A stretch of 64,000 nt of DNA, from contig KV424033.1 of NCBI GenBank assembly GCA_001632435.1, forward strand, positions 1 to 64,000, in the 5' to 3' direction. How positions within the stretch are numbered: position 1 is the stretch's first letter; every line of letters begins with the position of its first letter. A model generated the notes under the pieces. The model did no database searches and was not told the DNA's origin. It saw only the letters and a program-made list of their open reading frames with translations. The translations under genes were made by a program, and so were the position numbers. Origin of the DNA: Calocera cornea HHB12733. Lineage: Eukaryota; Basidiomycota; Dacrymycetes; Dacrymycetales; Dacrymycetaceae. Of the stretch, positions 33,465 through 43,373 are shown in pieces.

Positions 33465-36047
33465 ATGCTAGACCATTCTCCAGCGCTTGATTCTGTGTCA
33501 TCCCGATTGCTCCACACCAAACGGGGCTACTCAAGAGAAGACCTTCTGAGGGAGAAACTCGCGGCACAGCCCAAATGGAGCCTGTCTGGCCTCGATTGGC
33601 GCGGACATCTATCGTTGGACGACATCTCTACAGCGACGGTCGCTTCTGGACAGCTGGTAACCTCGACCAAGGATGATACGGCACCATGTACAGATATGGG
33701 CGAGCCGATCCTGAACATGACAGATGACGCGACCGGAGGAGCTGTGTCGGTTACGGATTCGACTCCAGAGCGCATGCTATCCAAAGCATCACCCTGCAAC
33801 TCGAAATGCACCATCCGGTGCGAAGAGTCTGCAGAGATCGTTGGCGCGGCAAACAAGGAACAGGCTGGAGTGAAGATGGCTTCATCCGCTAGGGACGGTG
33901 ATGATGATGCAACCGGTGCACGAATGATTGTGGGTCAACGCGATGGACGAATGGCGGACGGGCTGCAAGCGACTCAGTCAGAGGCTGCCACAGCACGAGA
34001 AGGCAGCGATGCCGGCCGGCCATCACCTACGTCTATTGATATCGAGGTGCCTAAGGAGACAACCCTAGTGCTCCCAGTGCAGGCAAGCTCACTCGATGCC
34101 GCGGACCTTCGTAACGACCTCGGCGGGCATGTACCTATCTCAGCAGCCAAATTGACTCAGACGACGATTGCATCAACTGTCAACATCCCAGACGCTGTTA
34201 CAGATGGCGTGTGTCGCAGAGTGATACCAAAGCCACACTCTGCGCCTACGCCGCCATGGATCGCAAGATCTCCGACACTCGAGGAACGACTGACGGTGCC
34301 AGTGGTGCTGAGTCGAGAACAAGAATATATCTGTAGTCTGGTGCGGAGTGGGAAGAACGTGTTCTTTACTGGTCCTGCAGGTTCGTGGCTCATCTATGCA
34401 TGCTTTTCTAGACTAAATGCGCTTACCGCCCCTAGGGAGCGGCAAGTCCGCTGTACTACGTACTATCATCGAGTCCTACAGAACAGCATACCACTGGCGA
34501 GGATCGAATGCTGTTGCAGTGACGGCAACAACAAATGTAGCTGCGCTGCTCATCGGAGGAACCACCCTTCACAGATGGACAGGACTAGGTCTAGCTGACC
34601 TGGGCGTTCGCGAGTCCTTGAATCTGATTCAAGGTAATGCACAAGTGAAGGCCAGATGGACGGAAGCCCACATCCTTATCGTGGATGAAGGTATGTGACG
34701 TGAACTTGTCCTAATCACGCCGCTGAACCTAGTCGAATGACCGCACAGTATCAATGCTGAGCGCTGAGCTGCTGGATAAACTTGAAATATTGGCGCGACG
34801 GGTCCGCAATAATGTACAACCGTTTGGAGGACTGCAAGTGAGCCATATCTACCTTGTACGCCGACTGCATTGAGGCTGACGATGGCATGAAGTTACTGTT
34901 TTGTGGCGATTTCAATCAACTGCCGCCAGTCTATAAGAAAAGGGAGAAGAAGGGCGTCAAATACGCGCCATATGCGTTCGAAGCAGCATGCTGGCAGACC
35001 TGTTTCAACCAGATGATACAAATGACCAGAATCTTCCGGCAAAAGGAAGAGAGTATGTGGTGTTCTGACACTGTTGCATTCACCACTAACGAGGTCGAGA
35101 GCAGAGTTCCTCAAGATGCTGGCGGAGGTTCGCGTCGCCGCAGTCGGCCCTGAATCAGCGCAGCTTCTGCGCGACCTTGAGCGGCCTGTGAAGTGGCCAG
35201 ATGGAGTAGTGCCCGTGGAGCTGTGAGAGACCGGTGCAAGTTAGGCGGATCGGAGGAGGGGCTGACCGCAAAACTGCAGATATACCCACGTCGACCTCGT
35301 ACTGGCGGCGAATCAGAGAAAGCTTGACTCCATCCTCGCTCCTCAGGTGACTTACAAGGCAGAAGACACATATGTGGCCACGCCGCTTTCACGCAAGGTG
35401 GCTCTTCGGCTTTTCGATAAGATGCACCCGCTCGCCTCGTTATCACTCAAGATCGGCGCCAAGGTCGTCCTGATCCGCAACTTGCATCGCGACTCGCCGC
35501 TTGTCAAAGGCCGCTTTGGGTATGTTCGTGGCTTTGCAACGAATAGACTCTGGCAGCTACGTGACTGCAAGGTGGACGAGTTCACTGTCGAGGAGCTATC
35601 GTCGGTGCCGCCATCGACAATGGACGACTACGGAGAAACGATATATCCCATCGTAGAGTTCGAGCCGATTGGCGACTTTGATGCTGTTTGTGCTTTGGTG
35701 GAGGCTCAAGATTGGATTGTTGAGGACTATAAGAAGCGTATGGTGGGTGAACGACATCAGGTATGAGATGAAGTCAAGCAACTCTGCTATTCGAGCTCAC
35801 TCGTCGTTGCAGTTACCACTTCGCCTAGGATGGGCGGTGACGATCCATTGGTCTCAGGGCCACAGTTATAAATATGTTGTTGCACATCTTGCAAAGGTGT
35901 TCGAAAAAGGTAAACGAGATATGCATGCCACGGACGTATTGTATGATTGAGATTCGTCCAGCCCAGGTGTACGTCGCATTGTCCCGAGGCATGTCGCTTG
36001 AGCATACACAAGTGACCGGATGTGCCCTGTCCAAGGCGAGCAGATGA
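33465..36047 (+). CDS. PIF1-like DNA helicase
   Basis: PIF1 helicases are 5'-3' SF1B enzymes of nucleus and mitochondria, and many fungal copies belong to mobile elements. After about 280 residues of Ser/Thr/Asp-rich sequence the helicase core begins [20 protein letters not shown]. Walker A is GPAGSGKS, split by an intron (34385-34434). Then come [14 protein letters not shown] and [10 protein letters not shown] (motif Ia region), ILIVDE plus VSMLS (Walker B, split by another intron), [33 protein letters not shown] and [13 protein letters not shown]. The end is [20 protein letters not shown] and [19 protein letters not shown]. Around seven introns. The usual IHKSQG is IHWSQG here, so the conserved Lys is Trp. 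The C terminus stops soon after motif VI. All core motifs are present, so activity is plausible, not shown. Confidence 0.8.
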
Positions 36048-36360
36048 CGTCCTCTGTCGGGTAGCGTTCGCTAACTTTTGGATCTGGGTACCAGATCCAA
36101 ACGGATCCCAAAGTGACAAAGTTCAACAAACTTTTGCAATCGTGCCCTGTACCCTGAATGGCCAAACCTGCTCATGACTTACCAAGGGAGTGGCACCGTC
36201 CGTGAAGAGTTCTCGATGTCGCGTGGAATACTCAGTATGTTTGACAACGTACAATGAAATCAATGAGAATGTGGTGGACTGCGGCGTGCATCTGAATAAT
36301 GGTATCCCGCTTCAACGCTCGGTACGCATTGTTGTCGCCTTGTCCAGAGGCGGCAACTAT

Positions 36361-37830
36361 CATGATGTCCATACATCGATCTAGCTGCAAGACAGAGATT
36401 CCTATGATGTGCATACATCCGCCGCTCCAGGGTGCAGATTCCCACGATATGCACATCGGCTGCTCCAAAGCACAGATTCCCATGATGTTNNNNNNNNNNN
36501 NNNNNNNNNNNNNNNNNNNNNNNNNNNNNNNNNNNNNNNNNNNNNNNNNNNNNNNNNNNNNNNNNNNNNNNNNNNNNNNNNNNNNNNNNNNNNNNNNNNN
36601 NNNNNNNNNNNNNNNNNNNNNNNNNNNNNNNNNNNNNNNNNNNNNNNNNNNNNNNNNNNNNNNNNNNNNNNNNNNNNNNNNNNNNNNNNNNNNNNNNNNN
36701 NNNNNNNNNNNNNNNNNNNNNNNNNNNNNNNNNNNNNNNNNNNNNNNNNNNNNNNNNNNNNNNNNNNNNNNNNNNNNNNNNNNNNNNNNNNNNNNNNNNN
36801 NNNNNNNNNNNNNNNNNNNNNNNNNNNNNNNNNNNNNNNNNNNNNNNNNNNNNNNNNNNNNNNNNNNNNNNNNNNNNNNNNNNNNNNNNNNNNNNNNNNN
36901 NNNNNNNNNNNNNNNNNNNNNNNNNNNNNNNNNNNNNNNNNNNNNNNNNNNNNNNNNNNNNNNNNNNNNNNNNNNNNNNNNNNNNNNNNNNNNNNNNNNN
37001 NNNNNNNNNNNNNNNNNNNNNNNNNNNNNNNNNNNNNNNNNNNNNNNNNNNNNNNNNNNNNNNNNNNNNNNNNNNNNNNNNNNNNNNNNNNNNNNNNNNN
37101 NNNNNNNNNNNNNNNNNNNNNNNNNNNNNNNNNNNNNNNNNNNNNNNNNNNNNNNNNNNNNNNNNNNNNNNNNNNNNNNNNNNNNNNNNNNNNNNNNNNN
37201 NNNNNNNNNNNNNNNNNNNNNNNNNNNNNNNNNNNNNNNNNNNNNNNNNNNNNNNNNNNNNNNNNNNNNNNNNNNNNNNNNNNNNNNNNNNNNNNNNNNN
37301 NNNNNNNNNNNNNNNNNNNNNNNNNNNNNNNNNNNNNNNNNNNNNNNNNNNNNNNNNNNNNNNNNNNNNNNNNNNNNNNNNNNNNNNNNNNNNNNNNNNN
37401 NNNNNNNNNNNNNNNNNNNNNNNNNNNNGAGTGGTCTGTGCGGACGCGTCCCAGTCCCAGAGGCAGCGATTCCCATGATGTGCATACGTGGATATAGCCG
37501 CAAGTGGGAGAATCCATAACGTTCATAAATCGCCTTCCGCCCAGCGCACAAGTTCCCACGATGTTCATGCTTCCAGTGATTTGCGGAGTCGTGTCCCAGT
37601 ACTTAGAGGCGGCAATTCCCACAACGTGCATACATCGGCGTAGCTCCAAGACGGAGATTGCTGTCATGTTATACCTCGTCCAACTTCTTGGCAGAGATCC
37701 CCATGATGCTGACAGTTCGTGCGGTTTCCGGGCGGCGTTCCAGCTGTAGAGGGGACGAATCCGCTAAAACTCATAGTTCGTGCGGTCTGACCCGCCCGAC
37801 GGCGTTTCCAAGTTGCGAGGATTCCTTTAA
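36361..37830 (-). repeat. minisatellite array (right), about 40-bp unit, inverted relative to the left array
   Basis: The core GATTCCCATGATGT, often followed by GCATACATCGG, recurs at 36361, 36403, 36443 and 36481, then after the gap at 37474, 37515, 37557, 37620, 37665 and 37702 (spacing mostly 37-45 bp, once 63). GATTCCCATGATGTT at 36475-36489 is the exact reverse complement of AACATCATGGGAATC in the left array at 15.7 and 16.6 kb. Confidence 0.8.
36490..37428. other. assembly gap (939 N)
   Basis: Run of unknown bases inside the right minisatellite array. Confidence 0.99.
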
Positions 37831-37998
37831 ACGATGGTGCTGGACAGGAGACATATCTAGGGAAAGTTGATGGGTTTTGTTACAGATCAAGGTGAACCGT
37901 TGCATTGATGACTAGAGAAGTGTTACAAGCCGTGTGCGGGAACGATGAGGCGGATGAGGGAGAGAGCGAATAGGCGTTGAACGAGGCCGAGTTGATGA

Positions 37999-39630
37999 TC
38001 AAGAAGGACTCAAAACCGTTCTCAATCTGTCTCGATGGACTCGTTCGCTGGGGCCATGGATGGGCGAGTGCCACGCGGGGACGGGCCATATGAGGCCGGC
38101 CAATTGACTAAGGGAACATCGGTAAGTGAATAGATCAGAGAGTAATTCTCGGGCTCCGTACAAGCACTGTCGGCCAATGTCAGCCATTGGATCTTGATCG
38201 CGTGGGGCATGTTTCTCTCGGCAATGTTCCAGATGGCTGTAGAAAACAACATAGCGAAGTTTGTCCACGTCGTTCCCGAATGCGAGTGTGGAAGGAGCGG
38301 AATCTGCTAAGACATCGATGGAGTGTATGTACTGTAAGAAGTAAGTGAAGGAATGAGTGAAGGGGAGCAAGGAGTGAAAAAGCGCACAAGAGAGGAAGCA
38401 AGAGCAAAGAGTGAGTGAGGAATATGCTCGAAGTACTCTGGCCATTGTAAGACCGGAGAGAATGGATCCTCAAACGCCAAAGAATGAATGATGTACAGGA
38501 GGTTCCTCCTGTGTTTATTGACAGTAGCTTGACATTGAGGGGACTGAAGGCGGAATAGGCTGTTAGACATTGTTTGCACTATTGCAAGGAGGACGTACGT
38601 CGTGCAAAGAACCAGAATCGTACAAAGTGTCGTACCACTCGAGAACCTCTGTGACGATACTTGCTGTATGGTCGCATTGGGATTCCTCTGGCTCGATTGT
38701 GGTCTTCGACGAATTGAGGAGGTGAATGGCCCTATATTTCGCGCGGTCGAGAAGCTGTTGGATTGAGGTGTCAACCTGGGAACTGATATGAGTTTCGGCT
38801 AGTGAGCAGTTACACGAAGAAAATACCCGGCCCTGCAGGTGCATCGAATCGGATGCCGAAAGCCGTCGGGCGCCGTAGCCTTTGATCTCTCGCGCGGCTT
38901 CGGCAACATCCATACAAAGCAGGATACGTGCTTTGGGGTCGGCGAAGGGGTTGAAAGCGAGGGCATGAAGAACTCCCCAAGATATGGCATAACGCTGCAG
39001 CTGTTGCTTGTGGAGATATCCGATGGGCAGAAGATTTAGCTGCGGAATAGAGAGGAAGTGAGTGATGGAGTAGGCAAGGATTTGGGGAAGATAAACCTGA
39101 AGAACTAATGTTAGATCATCATTCGAGCAGATTGAAGGGCAGGATTGGCTTACCTGTATTGGAGGGGACGAGACTGGTGAAGGGCGGAGCGGGGACGCGA
39201 TAGTAGGCTTGACGGGTTGGCCAAGGGTTGTTTCCGAGACGTGTGAAAGATCGGAGTCATCGGAGTCGTCGTCCCCTGCGCTACCTCGATCAAGCCTAGG
39301 TGTGTGTGGAAGAATGTCGAGATCATCACGGCATGCAACACGCGCTGAAACACCTCTGACCGCAGAGTCATCATGTGTGGTTCGACCGCGGATAGGTGTA
39401 TGTGGTCGGAAGGCGGAGGGGATGCCCTTGACATCGGGCTCGACTTCGCGAGACTCGCTGAGCGGTTGGAAGGTAGAGATGGCGGCGATGGGTGGGAGGA
39501 ACATCTGGTGACTTTCTTGAGAGACTGGTGCTTGCTGCTGTTGGTCGAGCTGTGAAAGTGGCGGCGCTTCGTGCTGTTGCGAGACACTCGGAGTCACCAT
39601 AGGCTCTGGGCGAAAGGATGCACGGTGCAT
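37999..39630 (-). CDS. hypothetical protein next to the integrase gene
   Basis: Not recognised. From the ATG at 39630 (MHRASFRPEPMVTPSVSQQH) it runs through a Gln/Pro/Asp-rich region (GSAGDDDSDDSDLSHVSE). A more conserved-looking helical domain follows (VYLPQILAYSITHFLSIPQL, LQRYAISWGVLHALAFNPFA, ILLCMDVAEAAREIKGYGAR, about 39095-38860). An in-frame intron near 39093-39152 and further introns lead to exons with CQATVNKHRRNLLYIIHSLA and DVDKLRYVVFYSHLEHCREK, ending at 37999 or close by. The gene lies on the same strand as the integrase gene and about 0.5 kb beyond its 3' end, so it may be a second gene of the same element. Start and last exon are provisional. Confidence 0.5.
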
Positions 39631-40141
39631 TTGTAGCCGCTTGCCTAGGAGTAGCGCCAACGAAGGGAGGAAAGTTGAGGGAAGACCAAAACTCGCGCAT
39701 ATACACAGCGTACTGGGTTCTATTGGTGATGTTGGTGCTCAGGATGAGACTGGAAGGATTGTATTGCCGAGCGTCAGAGGAAAGAGAGGTACAAGGGCAA
39801 GCGAGTAGAGAGCGGGACGATGATGAGGGCGGGATGAGGGCGATATGCCTTGACAGAAGGAGGAAGGTTGGATGGGTTAGGTGAGTAGGCAGGAGTGATG
39901 ATGGTAGGCTTGCATGCCAGTGGCGCGGTGACTGGTCGGAGAGAGTAAGCCCTGCTCGTACACGTGACTCCTGACTCGGTCGCCGACTACGCGTGCTGAA
40001 CGAGACGGCGCTCACCAATCCCAGTGATGTAGCTAAGATTGTTGTACAGGATACCTGTCTGAGTAAATGTACAACTTTCTATAGATTGTCATTAAGTTAC
40101 TTATAACAATGAAAAGAAACAACAAATAGGCCGAGCTTCAG

Positions 40142-41894
40142 CTACTGCGTCAAAAAATTGTCGCAAATCTGTCGAGCAAGTCTCCACCGTGCACGACGAT
40201 GATGGGCATCGGGGTACTCGTATTGTCCACGAAGCCGGTCGATGAGGAAACGAATCTGATGTGTTGCGTAGGGACATGACGGAGGAGAGCAGTCGACATG
40301 AGGCATTCTTGAGGGAGGGTTGTCCGGCGGTGAGGCGTCGAAAGTGGAAGGCTGGGGTTGTTCCCCAGTAGGCCCCAACCGAGAACCGATATCAATGCCT
40401 CGCGCGCCATGTTCCCAACAGCCCCAGATAAAGAGATCGATTGGCTTTTGGTCTACTTGTCGACTTCGAGTGAGGGACATGGTGTGGTGATTCCATTGGT
40501 TCTGAAATGAGACCGCATCGTCATTGAGCTCATCGAGGAATAAGAAGTGGAGAATCCAGATATGGGTTGCATTGAGGGGATCGAGTCCATCCTGATCCTC
40601 CATCTGGTAGAATAGCTGAGCCCATCGTTGGGTGACGTCCGTGTTAAAATCGACCCAAAGTCGCTCGATGCGAGTATTATGAACTGACCTGGGGAGAAGA
40701 GCAGAAAATGGTATAATGGAAAACGACAACAGATGGGCAGGACGTACTTGCCCCATATGTACGAGCCGCGGCCTGGTCCGCGGACGTTGACCATCCATTC
40801 TGCTACACGAATATTCTCCCCCCCATGGTCGCCTCGAACTCGAGATGGTGTGCCGAACTGGGCGCGAGCGGCGTGGAATACGTCGAGGACGCTGTCAGCT
40901 CGATTGTTGTCGCTGACACGTATGGAGACCACACATCGAGAATACCCATCGATAAATGCGTGCGTTACGAATTTCCATCGGATGAGCCCTAAACATAAGA
41001 AAACGGCATTTGAGGATGCAACATTGACATACTGTGGTGGCCATCATGATGCCAGAGACTATTTGGTCCCGGTACTCGGTAGGGGCGTCGAGTGACTTGT
41101 CGTCGTTCAAACAATCTTGGAACGAGGTCCACTCTCTGTAGGGATGCACGCAGTCGGGCTCGGGTGAGGTTGTAGCCGAGACTCAGCAAGTGACCCTTGA
41201 GCATTCCAGCGCCATTGCTCTCGTGCCGCAAACGCCATCGACGAACAATACGGTCCAGTTGTGGATTTGACAAGGACGAGGTGGAGTGAACCATAGGAAG
41301 ACGGCGCCTCCCAATGACAACACCGCGGGCGTTCCTCTGGAAAGTGAAGGACGGTGAGGAGATCCGGGCCAATCCAGCACTCTGGAGTCGGCGTTGGAGG
41401 GTACGAGCAGAAACTCCCAGTCGACGGGCGATACCTGCTTTGGAGCGGCCAGGGACAAGGTCATTGAGTACAGTGGTATGGATGTGTAACTTTGGCCGAC
41501 CACGTCTTCCCGTAACTTGAGGTGTGACAAACACTGGATATTGCCGAGGTATGGGATCGCTTTCCTTCTCGAAGGCAGAATCGATGCTTTTCAGCATGAG
41601 ATCAAGATCATTCTCAAGCAAGGAGATCTCTCGTGTCGTTAGGTGTTCATAGAGCTATAGATTGCCGCAGGCTTCAGCATGAGAGGAGGGAAGAATAGGA
41701 AGGGTACGACGTGCCTGGCTTGCCGCTTTCCAAAAGTCGAGCACTTCTCGTCGCGAGGCGAGGAGTCGATCAGCCACGCCTTGATCGAAGCGAATACTGG
41801 CGTGAATTCGAGCGCAGAGTCTATCGAATCGAGCAGACAGTTGGGATACTATCTCATCCGGGGTAGCTGAAAGATGGGCCATGCGAGATGGCAC
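40142..41894 (-). CDS. DDE integrase/transposase with N-terminal helix-turn-helix
   Basis: Retroviral-type integrase fold; such proteins cut and join mobile DNA. From the N terminus: helical region (MAHLSATPDEIVSQLSARFD), GRRGRPKL, a Fis-like HTH (GRSKAGIARRLGVSARTLQR, about 41450-41391), then VPGPNSLWHHDGHH with the first Asp (about 41072-41032). After an intron come LIRWKFVTHAFIDGYSR, SDNNRADSVLDVFHAARAQF, SRVRGDHGGEN (second Asp, about 40836-40804) and, after another intron, SVHNTRIERLWVDF with the Glu (about 40687-40646). The tail is LNDDAVSFQNQWNHH and IDLFIWGCWEHGARGI. All three acidic residues are kept. An in-frame TAG at 41655-41657 interrupts the N-terminal part; it coincides with a possible CTATAG splice acceptor. 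IS3EU-type eukaryotic transposases are the nearest group I can recall; not verified. Confidence 0.75.
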
Positions 41895-43373
41895 AGGATC
41901 TCAGGGGGGAGGAGCGAGGAGCGGAAGAGGTCGTTCTGCGGTGTTCGATATGGGTGGTCAACAGGAATGAGACAGATGCGGAGAAGGCTGATACCGGGGG
42001 AGGACCCCTTGAGTAGGGTGCAAGGAAGAGTCGCGTCCGTATTTCGTCATTAATGGAGGATGAAACTGAGTGCGATGAGACAGGGCGATTAGCGGGAACA
42101 AACGGGTAAGCGGAGACTCCTGCGTGAAAAGGAAGAAAGTTGCGGGATTGGAAGAGAGTTTACAAGGAGGGAAGGAGAAGGTAATAGACGGATGGTCAGG
42201 GAGACAGCGGGGAGAATAGGGGTAAGCTCGGATATGTCCAGGTACCAAGCAGGAGATTGCGGGATAGAGCAGGTCGCGGGGTGAGAAAAGGCAGGGAAGC
42301 GCAGGTGAAGCGGGTGTTGCGGAGGAAACGGTCTGATATCAGGGATAAAGCGGGGAGAAGGGAGGAAGGGCTGGGATGCCAAGGAACCCCCGAGGAAGGG
42401 GCTGATAGGGGGGGCTGGGTGACGGAGAAGACTGGGCCGGTTTGGTTCCGGATATTTTTGTCCACGATGACCCGTCATAGACGTGGACAAGGTCGGATTG
42501 CTCCCGAAGCGCTTTGCGCTTTGCGCGCGTGAACGGCGCAGAGCTGCGACTTTCGAGGCTGTTCCGTACGGCGATTGCGGACAGCTGCGCCTTTTTCGAC
42601 CGGGACACGCATGCTCTCATTTACCAGCAGGCTGTAATTTCCAATCTGCAACGTTCACTTCATGTGCAGCGGTCGTTTCGATTTCAATGCGATGCACCTC
42701 GAATGAAGAACATCACACGGCGACAGATACGAACAGGCTCGACCCCTTGAAGTGAGGTTCATGGCAAGCATGCTACGCATTGCAGATATTCCGGTCGCTC
42801 ATAGTAGGAGTCTCTTCTGGAACTCCAACTCGACATAAGGATATGATCACTAGCTCAAAGTCCTCGCGCCCAATTCATGTCTCACATGATAACAACCATC
42901 TCGGCTCCTTTCGTGCATCCCGTTCTTCCGGACTTGCCTGCTATCTACGGATGAGGGGCATTCCAAAGACCAGATCTGATCTGAATTTATTCATATCAAA
43001 CACTGAAACCACCTACGCTAACAACATGGAGGTTGTTTCCTGAGTAGACCTTGCTTAACCGTGTCGAGTCGAGGTTTGGGACCATGTCGTTATATGAAAC
43101 GTGTATCCGTGTTTGTGAACTTTATGAACCCATCCAAGACCCTGTCCATGTAGCATTCCTGAGGCCTGCAAGTAAGACTGAAGGATATGCAGTAACTTGC
43201 CAGGCAAAGTACAGTAATTTGATGAAATCATAAGCCCATCATCGGAAGCATTCCATTAGGAACGCGTTCCCCCGACGCGCGTGACGCGACCACAGGCGCG
43301 TCGCGCACCGTCTCATTGCACTCATACCCGGACGACGCGTCCACCATACCACACTACTCTTATACTTCCCCAC
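41895..43373. other. intergenic, purine-rich then AT-richer
   Basis: 41.9-42.45 kb is purine-rich on the plus strand (pyrimidine-rich upstream of the integrase gene, as upstream of the HECT gene). 42.5-43.3 kb has only short open frames. The right border of the island should lie here; none was pinpointed. Confidence 0.5.

Larger units (their letters stand above)
36048..37998. other. non-coding stretch with minisatellite and assembly gap
   Basis: Holds the 3' flank of the helicase gene, the right-hand repeat array, 939 unknown bases and a further 63-bp-spaced repeat (AGTTCGTGCGGT at about 37714 and 37777). No gene is supported. Confidence 0.65.
10826..42600. mobile_element. candidate large composite mobile element / accessory island
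   Basis: About 31.8 kb between two conserved genes (GGA-like and POL2). The left end carries a HECT-type E3 gene reading inward (+), and the right end an integrase and an unknown gene reading inward (-). Next inward lie minisatellite arrays with the same core in opposite orientation (about 15.7-16.7 kb and 36.4-37.8 kb). The interior holds a PIF1-like helicase and genes of no recognised family. No terminal inverted repeats or target duplication could be identified by eye, so the borders given are only limits set by neighbouring genes. Independent or nested elements are the main alternative. Confidence 0.4.

Noticed and set aside
33465..36047. Helitron, because of the PIF1-like helicase
   Set aside because: No HUH/Rep nuclease domain is seen upstream of the helicase, and no Helitron-like 3' hairpin end was noticed.
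36232..37667. Long open frames across the right N gap
   Set aside because: Same artefact as the left gap, with minisatellite sequence at both ends.
10826..42600. Starship or Polinton/Maverick identity for the island
   Set aside because: No tyrosine recombinase of the Starship captain type was seen at an end, and no protein-primed DNA polymerase B, packaging ATPase or capsid-like gene, so neither label fits.
42483..42755. Overlapping plus- and minus-strand frames of 78-93 codons upstream of POL2
   Set aside because: Several frames are open on both strands with no coherent motif or splice context.
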